DNA of 64,000 bases from Lingula anatina (GCF_001039355.2 NW_019775385.1:361538-425537); one strand, 5' to 3'; shown: positions 10,031 through 22,975, counted from the first letter of the stretch. Program-made: numbers and translations. Notes: generated by a model not told the origin, from the letters alone.

Positions 10031-12092
10031 CATTTATGTATATAATTGTTATAACACATTACACCCTCTCGTTAACTTAGAGTTAAATTCATTCGAACTC
10101 AACTTAATTCTTTCGATATTCCCTTGTACTGCTTAACTCACTAGACCGTACACATTGTAGTGGCGGGGACTCTTGAACACAATCAGTGATGTGTTTTTAC
10201 TGTGCAGACCTCCAAATTAGCATTTAAACTTGAAACGTTTTTTCTTGAAATGCATTAGAGAAAACCGTCTAGGTATACGTGGGCAAAGGCGAACCTAATT
10301 ATTTTAATATTTTACTAAGACAAACCCACACTTTATGTTATTTAGGATAATAATATTTTCTATGGTTTTTCATGAGTAGCTCTTATTCAAAAATGCACAG
10401 CAGCTGAAATATTTGCGCCAACGCTGTTATTGTGGATGAAGTAACTTGATGATATATAAAGATTCCTTTTCATTGTTATACGAGTCTCGTGCTTCTGGAA
10501 TTCAAAATTGAATCGTGATAGTTTTGTGTATAAAGGTACATAGAAATATGATATGATCGTAAACGCTCAGCTGGCGCCTGCTTTAGAACTAATTTTTAAA
10601 TATGTTTTTAGGCGCATATGTCTTTTAACAATTTGTTTTAGGCGTTTTCAATTATTTATATTGTACAAAATAAATAAATAAATGGTAAATATCTTAAGAG
10701 AAGATACATATTGATGTATAAGAGAATGAAATTTAAGGTTTTTGTAGTGTCAGGCGAAATACTTAGGTAATCGGTTTCTAAAATAAATGAGCCTGGCAGA
10801 AGACAACCGTGAAACCACATTTTTCTAAATCACTACTTTCCTTGTACGGCTTATAATTCACTGAACCGTGCAAAAATGAATAAATATCTTTCTGTTCAAA
10901 GGAAGCATGGTACCATAAATTGTTATGACGGGGAATCCGGATAAAGCGTAATACGTGTTGTGATGTCAGGGTGAAACCACCACTAGCTTTTAAACTTGTG
11001 CAGTAGTTATTCAAACCTTCTTTATTTCTTTCGTTCTTTCTTTTCAGTCTATGCTGTTTTCTTTCCCATTTCTTATTTTATTTTCTGTCTTTATACGTTC
11101 TTTTTTTTCATTGGTTAATAGTCTCGACCCCCTCATTTCCTTTGTCTGTTTTCTTCACTTATTATCTTTACTGCCTTCTGTCTATAAGTTGTTTTCAATT
11201 GCAGGTAAAATTATTTTCTTTGTTATCTTTTTAAGTATTGTTAAGTTGAATATTGTTTTATTTAACTCTTTTTAGTTTTAACTAAAATTATTGTTATAAA
11301 TTTCATGATGTTTTGTTTAGTAAATATGTAAATATTTATTAATAAAGGGCATTCTCTCTTTACTTCCTCTTTGCGTCTAGAAGTCGTTTTCAATTGCAAG
11401 ACTTGCTAAAGGAAAACACATACGAAAAAGAACCGTAGCATACTGTTACACTTCATTTTCTTGAAATGCATTAGAGAAATCTCTAGGGATACTTTTTGAT
11501 ATCAAGACTAAGCCGTCACAGTTTGTGTTAGTAAAGTAATATGATCTGTTCATAAACATTCAGGTGACGCATTCTTTCAAACTGACTTTAAAAATAATGT
11601 CATTTGACGGCTAAATGTCTCTTCACAATTGTGTTTAACGGCGCGTTTTCAATTCATTTTTTTGTATCAAAACTGGTAAACATCTTAGGAGAAGAATGGT
11701 AATGGCATTTGATGTATACGGGAATAAAATTGAAGGTCTGTGTTTTATCAGGCTTTTTACTCGTGTTGCATTTTGATGAAAGATTCGTCTGTAAGTTCTT
11801 CATTTCAAACGTTTAATAAAAGACGCATTTTTATTTTGCCATGGTACAAAAGGTTTAAAGTGGGTTATCGACTCTTTTAACAAATAGTTTTGTGACATAT
11901 ATAATCTAGTATTAAACTGTTTGACATCAAATAGTGCGGGATCAATACCTATTTGTCACTTTTAGAACAAACAATCTAATAATGGTTAACATGAAAGGAT
12001 TTTAATAAGATGCACCGCAGTGCAATTTTTGGCAAGAGCCAAAAAGAAAAGAAAAAAATCTCTGTTTCATTTTTTTCTCGCTGGTGCTTTAA

Positions 12093-12429
12093 AGGCATAA
12101 TAACTCTTTGTATGAGACCTATATTTCACAATAAAAACCTTGTGAATAACTCATAGAAATATAATATATTCTGTTTTACCACAAAAACAGCAGTTATAGC
12201 TTTTATTCTGATATTTGAACTTGTCTTTAGACCACGTGACCTCCATTGATGTCTATACTTTGTTAAAATCTCTTAAGAGATTTTAACAAAAAACCAAACT
12301 TTTTAGAAAAAAACCAGGGACTAACTTTGAATGTAAAAATGAATTCATTAACCATTGGTAAGTATGGGAAAATTGTTGTTTACTCCAGGAAAATTCATTT
12401 TTTGGCCGAAACGAAGAGTTATTATTGCT
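12093..12429. mobile_element. MITE with TTAA target site (piggyBac-like size and target)
   Basis: 337 bp bounded by inverted termini AGGCATAATAACTCTTTGT and, on the other strand, AGCAATAATAACTCTTCGT (16 of 19 identical). It is flanked by TTAA at 12089-12092 and 12430-12433. A paralogous unit at about 40018-40040 reads 'caggtgctttaagttatta' with no insert, giving the empty site. No coding potential; a long palindrome sits inside it. Confidence 0.85.
12259..12291. repeat. Perfect palindrome inside the MITE
   Basis: 'tttgttaaaatctctt' followed directly by 'aagagattttaacaaa': a stem of 15-16 bp with essentially no loop. It could extrude as a cruciform or mark a nested event. Confidence 0.85.
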
Positions 12430-12576
12430 TTAAGTTATTTTTAAGAGAAGGCAAACAATTAAAGCAAAAATTAAACTGACAGACAAATGAATGGATCAAT
12501 AAATGATATATTCTTATGTATAGTAATTAATCAACACGAAACTATAAATTTATAAATATGTAGCCATTTCACTTAC

Positions 12577-12650
12577 CAGCTCCAAACTAAACCTTCTTAC
12601 ATTCAAAGTCTCACTGAATAAAATTCTCCGGCACGTTTTTTTTATATATG
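12577..12650 (-). promoter_or_regulatory. Copy A candidate promoter and non-coding exon 1 (proximal)
   Basis: The reverse complement has TATATAAA (12641-12648), then about 30 nt later a probable start, then AAGAAGGTTTAGTTTGGAGCTG|GTAAGTG with the donor at 12576. The exon end and donor are conserved at 13960, 40172 and 56378. The start site is inferred from TATA spacing only. Confidence 0.6.
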
Positions 12651-13703
12651 CAAGCGCACATGGCAAATTATCATACATAACACCATCGTGTTTACATTGA
12701 ATTAAATTTATTCAAATTCAGCTGAATTATTTCAATATCCCCGTGTGTGGCTTAACTCACTGTTCCGTGCAAACACGAGCTGTTTTTTTTTCTAGGGGAG
12801 GTATAAAATTGCACGTTGTTATGACGGGGACCCTGGATAAAACACAATCAGTGATAGGATATTGCTGTGAAAACATCCAAATAAACATTTAAACTTGGAT
12901 CTTTTTTCTTGAAATACAAAAGATGAAACTATCTTTCTTCATAACCATCTAGGGATATGTACGTAGAGACATATCTCATTACCTTAGTATTTTTCTAAGA
13001 CAGACCCACGCTAAGGTTATTTAGTATAATAATAAAAATGTTGTTCTTACGTTTACCATGAGTAGCTCATATTCAAAAATAAACAATAGTTGAAATATTT
13101 GAGCCACCACTTTTTTGTTGATGAAGTAATTTGATGATACGAGCATTACTTTTCATTGTTACAAGCCTTTTGTGTTTTTTTTTAATTCAAGACTGAATCA
13201 TGATATTTTTTCGTGTATTAAGCAATAAGATATGATCAGCACGCACCTATTCATTCCGACTTTTAAAAACTGACGCCTATATGCCTCTTTACAATTGTGT
13301 TTTACGCCGCGTTTTCGATTTATGTAAAAAGTGGGTAAGCATGTTAAGTGAAGAATTATAATTACATTTTATGTATAAGATAATGAAATCGTAGGTCTGG
13401 GTATCACAATTAATCCCCATGTTGTATTCTATTGAAACGATTCGTCTATAAGGTCTTCATTTCACAAAGGAATGCTATAAAGGGCACATTTTTATCTTTG
13501 ACTGGAACAAACTGTTTAAGAGTGGGGAATTGGCACTTGTAATAAATAGTTTCGTAAGATATGTCGTCTGATTTTTTACTATACGACATTAGAAATTGTG
13601 CAGTCAATTCCTATTCCTTTCACTTTTGAAACAATCACGCAGTAAGCAAATGATGGTCAACTTGAAAATGTTGAACAAAATGCACATGCAGGACTTTTTA
13701 GAA

Positions 13704-13716
13704 TAATAATAATAAT

Positions 13717-13795
<79 letters not shown>
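13704..13795. repeat. (AAT)n(AT)n(AG)n compound microsatellite
   Basis: Three successive simple repeats within promoter-repeat unit 2. Confidence 0.95.
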
Positions 13796-13798
<3 letters not shown>

Positions 13799-13959
13799 TC
13801 TTCTCACAGGTGTATTAAGTTATTTTAAGAGAAGTAAAAAAAAATTGGTAAAAATGCAACTACAAAGATAAATAAATGGATTTATAAATGAATAGATATA
13901 CAGATTAATCAACACAGGACTATACATACTGTATATACATATGTAGCCATTTCACTTAC

Positions 13960-14032
13960 CGGCTCCAACCAAGCCTTCTTACTTCCAAAGTATCACTGAC
14001 TAAAATTCTCTGGCTCGATCATATATATATGC
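13960..14032 (-). promoter_or_regulatory. Copy A candidate promoter and exon 1 (distal duplicate)
   Basis: Second copy of exon 1, ending GGTTGGAGCCG|GTAAGTG with the donor intact and an AT-rich TATATATAT tract at 14021-14030 in the TATA position. It could act as an alternative first exon of copy A or be a silent duplicate. Confidence 0.5.
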
Positions 14033-16129
14033 ATGTGCACATAGCAAAGCATTATACATAACACTGTCATGTTTACTTTGAATTAAATTTATTCAATTTC
14101 ATCTGAGTTCTTTCAATATCCCTTTTCATGGCTTAACTCACTGTGCCGTGCAAACATGAACTGTTTTTTTTTCAGGGGAGGTTGTTATGACGGGGACCCT
14201 GGATAAAACACAATCAGTGATATGATATGATATCGGTGTGAAAACATCCAAATAAACATTTAAACTTGAAACCATTTTTTTCTTGAAAAATACAAAATAG
14301 AAATCTCTCTTTCTTCATAACCGTCTAGGGATAAGTACGTAGAGGCATGTATCTCATTACCTTAGTATTTTTCTAAGACAGACCCATGCTAAGTTTATTT
14401 AGTATAAAAATAAAAATGTTGTTCTTTCGTTTACCATGAATAGCTCAATAATTGAAATATTTGAGCCACCACTTTTTTGGATGAAGTAATTTGATGATAC
14501 GAACATTCCTTTTCTTTGTTACACGCCTTTTGTGTTTTTTAATTCAAGACTGAATCATGATATTTTTTGTATTAAGCAAGAAGATATGATCAGCACGCAC
14601 GCATTCATTCTGACTTTTAAAAAATAGTAATTTGACGCCTATATGTCTCTATACAAGTGTGTTTTACGCCGCGATTTCGATTTATTATTGTAAAAAAGCG
14701 GGTAAGCATTTTAAGTGTAGAATTATAATTACATTTGATGTATAAGATAATGAAATCGTAGGTCTGTGTATCAGAATTAATACTCATGTTGTATTCTATT
14801 GAAATGATTCGTCTTTAAGGTCTACATTTCACATAAGACTGCTGTAAAGGGCACATTTTTATCTTTGACTGGAACAAACTGTTTAAGAGAGGGTGATTGT
14901 CTCTTGTAATAAATAGTTTCGTAAAATATGTTGTCTGATCTTAGACTATACGACATTAGAATTTGTTCAGTCGATTCCTATTCCTTTCACTTTTAAAACA
15001 ACCACGCGGAAAGCAAATGATGGTCACCTGAAAATATTTATTAAAATGCACATAATAATCATAATAAAAATAATAATTATATATATATGCGCACATTGCA
15101 AATTATTATACATAACACTATCGTGTTTACTTTGAATTTATTTTATTCAAATTTAGCTGAATTCCTTCAATATTCCCTTGTGTGGCTTAGATCACTGGAC
15201 CGTACACGCATGAATTGATGTGTTTTTATTCAGGGAAGGCACACAACTGCACATTGTCATGACGAGGACCCTGGATAAATCACAATCAGTGAGGTAATAT
15301 CTTTGTGAAAACATCCAAATAAGCTGGACTTTTTTTAAGCATGAGAAAAACTATTTCTTCATAACCGTCTAGGGGTGTGAAAACATCCAAATAAGTATTT
15401 ATACTTGATTTTTTTCTTGAAATATCTGAGGGAAAACTAAGTCTATTTAGTATAATAATAAAAATGTTTTTCTTACGTTTACTATGAGTAGCTCATATTC
15501 AAAACCAAATTGACGGTTGAAATATATGTACTCTTTCTTTATGAAGTAATTTGATGATACGAACATTCCTTTTCTTTGTTACACGCGTTCTGTGTATTTT
15601 GAATTCAAGACTGAATCGTGATATTTTTTGTGTATTAAGCAAGACGATAAGATAAGAAACGTCCAGCTGACGCATGCATGCATTCAAACTGACTCTTTAA
15701 TTGTCATTTGACGCCTATATGTCTCCATGCAATTGTGTTTTACGCTGTGTTTTCCATTTATCATTGTACGAAAAAAGGGTACGAATCTTAAGAAAAGAAT
15801 GTTTTGACATTTGATGTATAAGGGAATGACATTGTAGGTCTGTGTATCAGGTTTCATGCCCATGCTATTAGGCCTTCATTTCATGCCCTTACAATAAAAG
15901 GAACTTTGTTAAATATGTCGTCTGGTAGTTCACTATGTGACATTCAAATGTGTAGGGTCAATACCTATTTGTGTTAACTTTAAAACAACCAAGCTGGAAG
16001 CTTATAACAGATAGTTTAAAACGCGTATTTCTTAAATAATGCAAAGGAGATCAATCTTAAAACAAAAGAATCGGTTTCATTCTTGTCTTCTGTCAGGCTC
16101 TTTAAGTTAATATCATGATAATTTAAACA

Positions 16130-17085
16130 AAGCACAAAGCGGGTCTAGTCATTTTTGATTCGCGGCTCAGTTAGTCTACGATTTAACTTAGTTATGAGCA
16201 GAGTCTTTAATTTTCCCGGATGTTTATTAAATATATGCATGCATAAATCAGAAAGAGGTATAGAAGGGTGACAAATTATTACCCCATCTGTGCAAATTAT
16301 GCGTTGCATAGGGGACCCGTTCATAAAAAGTGATCCGCAGTTCATTACTTGTGTAACCAGTTTCATCCATGTGCACTATAAGGGATGTCAGTGAAGGTGA
16401 CATGCCTTTCTAGCTGCCAAGTTCCTACCATGGTGAAAAAAGAAAAAAAAGGGAAAAAAAGAAAAGAGAAGGAAGAAGAAACGAAGAAAAAATCCTCTCA
16501 GTGGGAGTGTATAGATGCCCCTCAGACCCCCCCACCCGACATGGCGTGCCTAGTCAAACTGTATATAGGGTTCCCAAATAGATGGAGGACACTGGTGAAA
16601 CCTATATGTCACCACGGCGTTTCCGCCGAAGAAGACTAGGGACAGAGACAACAGGTGTCTTTTTAATGCTGCCACGTCAGGAGATATGAGCCTAGCAGCG
16701 AATTAGCCTTGTAGTGGTTGTACTTTTTGCAGATTGAGGCTAGCAAAAGAAATGTCTAAAGAAGGCTCCATGCTTCAGGAATTCACAGCAGGGTTGCCAA
16801 GACGAAACACCTTATAACCTTGGTAAAAAGACGAAGAAGTGTGACGTGGGCTGCAAGAACCACTGCATGGACCGTAGGTTAGAAGAAGCGTCATTTTCTA
16901 GAGAGACCATATTCACAGTTAACAACATGGGTGGACAAGTGAGAGTATAGCAAATATCATCATTTCTTATCTGACAGACAATAGACATTTCTTTGCTATT
17001 CCTTGCTAAGTCACTAACTTGGCATTGCCGGTTTTCAATAAAATACTGATAAAAAAATAGCTTATCCAGCTGTAAATTTTGTCAC
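16130..17085. other. Unassigned insertion in the promoter-repeat array
   Basis: Sequence with no match to the repeat unit interrupts the array between about 16130 and 17085, replacing the exon 1 part of that unit. It includes a Lys/Glu-coding purine-rich stretch (16436-16490) without homology that I recognise. I see no gene in it. Confidence 0.4.
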
Positions 17086-17464
17086 CCGCTGTATATTATT
17101 GTAACCACACCTTAAACCCTCGCGTCAACTAATATTTAAACTCATTCAAACTCCGCTTAATACGTTCGATATTCCCTTGCACGGCTTAGCTCACTGTTCC
17201 GTGCAAACGTGAAAATATTTCCCTCTTTTCTAAGAAGGTAAAGAGCTGTGAATTGTTATGACGGGGACCCTGGATAAAGCACACTCATTGTTGTGATATA
17301 TACTGACAGTCAATGAAAGCGTATCGTTTATTTATCAAATAATATTTTAAATTCCTTTGGCACATTAAGTAAATGACAGTTTTCGTGTGAAATATGACCC
17401 ATTATTCAGTCACACAAGGTGAAATAAAGGTCAGAAAAGATCATTTAAATACAAGGTCACGTGG

Positions 17465-17539
17465 TCAAATATCTTTAGTTCCGCCCAGTCCCAGCATCCC
17501 CAGGGCCTGCAGTCGCTCTTCCAGTGTCAGACGTGGCAT
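17465..17539 (-). pseudogene. Truncated transposase N-terminus
   Basis: 24 codons from ATG (17539-17537) to TGA: MPRLTLEERLQALGMLGLGG then TKDI. The helix-turn-helix start is recognisable by eye, but the catalytic DD(E/D) part is absent. It lies inside the TIR-bounded element. Confidence 0.55.
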
Positions 17540-17797
17540 CACTGAACTTTTTTGCCACGTGTCATACTGGATTTGGTGACTACCTTAAATAGGCTTAATT
17601 AATCACCATGTATTGAACCTGATTAATTCACACTGTTGAGGATATTTTTGAAGATTAAAAAACAACAAGAGCGGAAATAAATAAATAAATAATAATTTTA
17701 ATATGAGGTAAAAAAATGTACAAAAAATGTAGATTAAAATAGATATAAAATGGAAAAATTGATATTGTTAAGTCAATGAAATAGACGAGGTACTGCT

Positions 17798-17889
17798 GAG
17801 CCGTGGGTCGGTAGATCGTGCCGTGGGCCGCTGAGGTGATGTAGAGCCGTGGGTCGGTAGATCGTGCCGTAGGCCGCTGACATAGAAGA
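17798..17889. repeat. Two-copy 46-bp GC-rich direct repeat
   Basis: 'gagccgtgggtcggtagatc' starts at 17798 and again at 17844, each followed by 'gtgccgt(g/a)ggccgctga'. It is locally GC-rich within an AT-rich element. Confidence 0.85.
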
Positions 17890-18208
17890 GTAGACTGAGC
17901 AGTAAAACTGCCCAGCTTATATATGTGCTGCAGGTAAAAATCGTTCTGCTTTGGAAGAATTCAAAAAAAAGGAGGGGGGTAGGGTAAACCGTCGCTGACA
18001 CACACCAATCACAAGACAGGAGAAACACATGATTTTATAGCAGCTGATCACAAAATCACTGAAGCGGAAATATTAAACATCCGAGTGGTCAGCCGACTTT
18101 CTTATGACCAAACAAGTGCATTTGTACTCGTTTATATGGTTGGAATTGATTCTCAGTAAAAAAAGTACAAGATAGTTTTCTGATGCGTTTTCATTGACTG
18201 TCAGTATA

Positions 18209-21200
18209 AAGGTGAAATCATAAAAATCAGCATTTACACTTGACACGTATCTATTTTCTTGAAATACATGAGAGGAAACTCTCTTTCCGGATAAACGTCT
18301 GAGGACACTACTCATTGTCAGATATGTCTAAGATTCATACATACTTACGGTCATTTTGTATGGTAATAATTTTCTTTTGTAATTTTTTTACCACTGATAC
18401 CTTCTAAAAATGATGGGAATGCTTGCGCCATCGCTTTAACGATGGGTGTGGGAAATTAATGATATGAAAATAAAATTTGACTTGATACACTTATTTTGAG
18501 CTTTTTGATACCAAGTCGTATTCGTGCCAGTTTGTATGTATTTAGTAAAAAAATAAACAAAAATCTGGTAAGCGTTTTTATAGAATAATTGTAAGGGTAT
18601 TTGCTAGAGGAAATCTCATGAACAATTTCATTTTAGAAGATGAAGATATCCGTCCTTGCTGAGTACCTGTATTTGCAGATCATTTGCGGAACCAAGGATC
18701 TGAGCAGGTACAGAGGCATTCAAATTCACCAGATTTCAAGCCTATAATATAGTCAATCTGTGGATGCCCATTTCTCGCCTAAACAACGGTCATCTGGTCC
18801 TGCTGGGCCAAATTGGAAAAAGCTTTAATCGATGGCTTAAAAATTATTCCAGTTCATACTCTAAGAAACCTGTCATTAACAATACCTTGCTGCTTGAGAG
18901 CCCTAATAGTTGTATGACTTAAAATCAGCCATGTATATTTGTTTGCTTAATTAGATGAATTCAATCTAAGAGTTGATGTCGCAATTATTCTTATTATTAG
19001 ATTATTAAAAGTTATTAAAACAAGCTTTGAGTCTTTGTTTTCATTCACAAAAAATCAAAGAAATAAAACAAAGAAAAATGACATGTAAGAATAGTCCATA
19101 TACATGTAAATGTCACGCCTGTAGTACTGACGAGTGATGTCACACCACGTTTCTGGTACTGTGACGAAAGTCTTGCAAGAAAACGTGCAGCATTTAACAT
19201 TTTATTGTATGGAACGATGAAGGAAATAAACCAAGTGACTTGATACGGAGTTATAATTGCATCATTTTTCCTCAAATTAATAAGTATTTTTAAATACCTT
19301 AAAGATCATGGCTAAACATAATTTACAAACTCCGTCTCTGTTTAGTATCTCAAACAAAATGCGTTCCAAACGTTCAACAACATGGATTTTAAATAAATGC
19401 AAGAAAGATTTTCCAACATGCCGTTTTGGTAAAGGCTAAAAACTTGTGCGATCAATGAGATCTTGGGGTGTATACCCCTATATTCATACACGGCCTACCA
19501 TTAGATTTAAATGTATCAACATATCTTCAGATTTGGCCGTAGTTACTTCTGTTGGTAATAAGGGGAATGTTTAAATAAGAATAAACTTATACATATCCCA
19601 AATAACTTGCTTTTACCATTCTGAACAGTATGTTCAGTGTCATGGGTTGGGTGGAAATGATTTAAATGGTCAATATTTTTGTTCTGTTTCAGTGCAAAAT
19701 AAGGTCATCACAGTTTATGGCCGAAATTATGGAAGATGAAAGCGACTACATTGTATGTGTCAACAGTCATGCTTTACATACTTAAAATACATACATAAAA
19801 CTCTAACTTGCACGAGTTTTCTTCATCATATCGTGGAGTGGAGACTGTGAAAAGAGTGCACATATATTCCCCTGGTATATTCCACTGGTATATTCCACTG
19901 GTATCTGCCCAGGCTTATAGTCCACAGCCAATAGTCACGATCAATCAATATGTTTACAAAGGATACCATTGCTGTTGTTTAAGTGCATAAGCGACATATT
20001 GCTTATTCATCTTTGCCAAATTATTTTATGAGACATGCATTTACAAATGCATTTTAATCTGTTGCGGGTTCGAATAAACTGTGGCTTAACCGTATATTGG
20101 TAAGTGTCCTATGAACAAAAAATCAGCAGTTATAACAACTCTATCAAAGCCAATGTGGGAATGCATTCGTTCATTTATTTGACTGATGGAATGGCACAAT
20201 GTTTGAATATATTTCAGCAGATGAGCACGTGCTTGTATTATATGCTTCTCTCTACTTTAACTATTTTTACGAAAGAATCCTTCCTGCCTGTAATAAATTC
20301 TAAGCGATGGAGAATCTGAATTCATTAAGAAAGACAAAACAAAGACGTTTCAGATGTAAAATCATTCACTTTATTCTGCCAAAGCTACAGATTCTGAAAA
20401 TGTTGCTTCATTCAGGAAAAGGGGGAAATCAATAAAATCTGAATATATAAAAATGATGAATATTGACTGATATACAAGTAGTAGATTGATAAACATATTG
20501 GTACTACACATTGCGTGCTTAAGCGTATTTTGGGATTTATTTCTTTTACACTAATATGTCAATACCATAAATTTCAGATAACATCTAATGTATTATCAAT
20601 CTTTTAATTAATTAGTTTCACTCAAATAAATGAAACACCGTTGCAAGTCATTCAAATCAAGCAGGTGAAAGAGAAAGTCAATAAAATCTGAATAAGTAAA
20701 ACTTTGATATTATCTCCGCACTGGTATAAACATGCATAACCAGAAAACAGGGCGTTTTTTATAACGTTACCATAATACGTTTTGGTTATATTAACGTTAT
20801 GGTAACTTTTGTTTTTACTTGAAAGATAGATAGATAGGTAGATAGATAGATAAGACCCACGGAGTTGGAAAGATATGCCGTATTTGATTTTGAAGCACGT
20901 GTTTATAGTATATGTTATAGGCCCAAAAATAAGATTAACAAAAATAATAAGAATAATCAAATTTTACCTTAAAACTGATTGCTTGTACCTGTCAATAATT
21001 TAATATGAATTAATTGTAACTTTAGTTGACTTTGTCATTATTCTATATCATTATCCAAATCTTCATGGGTCGCCAGGTTACCTTATACTAAAAATGAAAA
21101 TCTACGAAGTATATCTTAAAAGTAACTTTTGAAGGTAACAATTATAGATTAGTCGAACAATGGCTTAAATCAAGTTAGTGATACTCCAATATAAGTATAT

Positions 21201-21750
21201 CTCGAAAGGCACCTTTATCGGGCGATGTACTTGTAAGGGCAAACTAATACTTAATTCTGAATAATTATCTTATGTACCTCGTGTCCCGTAAAAGTGTGTG
21301 CTTGAAAGCTTCTGTTTAAATAAAGAACAAAAGAAGCAATAGGAATGAAAATAAACAATATTAACAAATTATAACTCAGTAAATAACCAAATCAACGCAT
21401 TAAAATTGATTAGAGAAGGGAAGAAGGAAACACACTGAATCATAATTAAAGTAGACAAAATATGATTATGGTAAATAAACAAACTTGTAATGATGGATTC
21501 GAATAAATCTATTAAACCTAAATAACCAAATAAAATGAAGTAATCTGTATTTAATAAAGCGGAAAACGTTACTCGGACGTACAGTATTCACAAGGGGGGC
21601 ATGGACTACAAAAGTCATGTTATTAGTCATGTACGCACTTGAACACATACAGACATTTCCACATGTACAGGCACATGCATGTGCAAATACATACAAACGT
21701 ATATATTCATATTAAATCAATTTTTCTTTTTGTAATCCATTTAACGAACA
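18209..21750. other. Intergenic region between copies A and B
   Basis: No gene seen. Parts match the C-D interval by eye: 'gatgtcac..c.tttctg.tactgtg' near 19130 versus 57636, and 'atattggtactacacatt..gtgcttaagcgtatttggga' near 20495 versus 58107. This supports duplication of the gene together with its flank. It contains a (GATA)n tract at 20823-20852. Confidence 0.6.
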
Positions 21751-21753
21751 TGC

Positions 21754-21861
21754 CTAGCATCTGCCCGCTCTTCCAATGAGTTTCCTTCCAGATCTTCCCA
21801 GGCTCCAAGACAGCGACGATGGCCTCCAAGTCTTCCTGCTTCCCCAGGTCCATCTCCACTT
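21754..21861 (-). CDS. Copy B exon 14: Trp-rich tail
   Basis: 35 residues, KWRWTWGSRKTWRPSSLSW then SLGRSGRKLIGRAGRC, stop TAG at 21754-21756. Acceptor ATATTAG. The most basic of the four tails. Confidence 0.72.
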   Translation of the reverse strand, partial: KWRWTWGSRKTWRPSSLSWSLGRSGRKLIGRAGRC

Positions 21862-21912
21862 CTAATATGATAAAGGTCATAAGGAAATATTTACTTTCAG
21901 ATTTATTCCGTA

Positions 21913-21955
<43 letters not shown>

Positions 21956-22044
21956 TGTGACAAACCTGGAATAACCTCAAGTTTCAGCCAAGTTGAATCA
22001 AATAAAATTGAACTGATATTATCAAACACCACTAAAAAACTCAC

Positions 22045-22224
22045 CCAGAATCGCCAGCCTTTAATCTTAATCTTAGATCGTATTTGATACCAAGCTCTTA
22101 TGTTGACCTTCATGGGGTCGTGTCCGTGGTAGAACGAGAAACAAAGCCCCGGATAGAGCTTCCCCTCTCCTTCAACCAGGTAATTGAGAGTGACGCCGAT
22201 GTCAATTCCACCGCGAGCCAGTGA
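22045..22224 (-). CDS. Copy B exon 13
   Basis: 60 codons starting SLARGGIDIGVTLNYLVEG and ending IKIKGWRFW. Acceptor TTTCAG directly before TCACTGG (Ser replaces the Ala of the paralogs); donor GTGAGT. Confidence 0.83.
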
Positions 22225-22445
22225 CTGAAAACAATGTATGTCAAATTTATGGAAGCGTGCATTGTAAGAAACTTGCTAATATATTTAGAGTACGTTTCAT
22301 GACTTTGACGAAATAGTTATTGATACAACCCGAGTTAAAAACATAAGCGCCCGATTTTATACACAATTATGTTGATATGCCTAATACTTTAAACTATTTA
22401 TAAAAATCTACAACGCGTACAGTTTGATTATTCTGTAGTATTAAC

Positions 22446-22448
<3 letters not shown>

Positions 22449-22509
<61 letters not shown>

Positions 22510-22815
22510 AANNNNNNNNNNNNNNNNNNNNNNNNNNNNNNNNNNNNNNNNNNNNNNNNNNNNNNNNNNNNNNNNNNNNNNNNNNNNNNNNNNNNNNNNN
22601 NNNNNNNNNNNNNNNNNNNNNNNNNNNNNNNNNNNNNNNNNNNNNNNNNNNNNNNNNNNNNNNNNNNNNNNNNNNNNNNNNNNNNNNNNNNNNNNNNNNN
22701 NNNNNNNNNNNNNNNNNNNNNNNNNNNNNNNNNNNNNNNNNNNNNNNNNNNNNNNNNNNNNNNNNNNNNNNNNNNNNNNNNNNNNNNNNNNNNNNNNNNN
22801 NNNNNTTTTTATTTT

Positions 22816-22869
<54 letters not shown>
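22449..22869. other. Assembly gap flanked by poly-A in intron 12 of copy B
   Basis: 294 Ns (22512-22805) lie between an A-run (22449-22511, with one C near its end) and a second A-run (22821-22869). It lies wholly inside the intron, so no exon is lost by the family model. The poly-Phe ORFs here are artefacts. Confidence 0.95.
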
Positions 22870-22871
<2 letters not shown>

Positions 22872-22909
22872 TGATCAATTCCTCTCACAAAATGACAATG
22901 CATCAAAGT

Positions 22910-22913
<4 letters not shown>

Positions 22914-22951
<38 letters not shown>
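22914..22951. repeat. (TC)n microsatellite near the exon 12 donor of copy B
   Basis: About 19 TC units, 25 bp beyond the exon 12 donor in gene orientation (sense strand reads AG repeats). Confidence 0.95.
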
Positions 22952-22953
<2 letters not shown>

Positions 22954-22975
22954 ATAAATATGCATATAAACTTAC

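Larger units (their letters stand above)
10060..17290. repeat. Array of diverged ~1.4 kb promoter/first-exon repeat units upstream of copy A
   Basis: Shared words recur in the same order: a 'cttaactcactg..ccgtgcaaac' block, 'ttgttatgacggggaccctgg', 'aaaacatccaaataa', 'cttcataaccgtctagg', 'gcgccaacgctttta'-like, 'gactgaatc.tgatatttt', 'gttttacgccgcgtttt' and 'gtctgatttttactatacgac'. The blocks near 12660-14030 and 14030-15080 are the clearest full units. Exon 1 with its TATA region is part of the unit: copies at 12577 and 13960 are 1383 bp apart. In the next unit (near 15060) the exon 1 segment is deleted. No protein-coding gene is seen in this region. Confidence 0.75.
17301..18206. mobile_element. 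Non-autonomous Tc1/mariner-like element
   Basis: 25-bp terminal inverted repeats TACTGACAGTCAATGAAAGCG.. (17301-17325) and its near-exact inverse (18182-18206, 23 of 25), flanked by TA dinucleotides, the Tc1/mariner target. The promoter-repeat unit continues on either side. Inside, the minus strand at 17465-17539 starts MPRLTLEERLQALGMLGLG, which resembles the start of transposases of this superfamily, and then stops. The rest is non-coding. Confidence 0.75.

Noticed and set aside
20040-20110. tRNA-like 'gggttcgaat' box
   Set aside because: No A box or acceptor stem could be paired around it.
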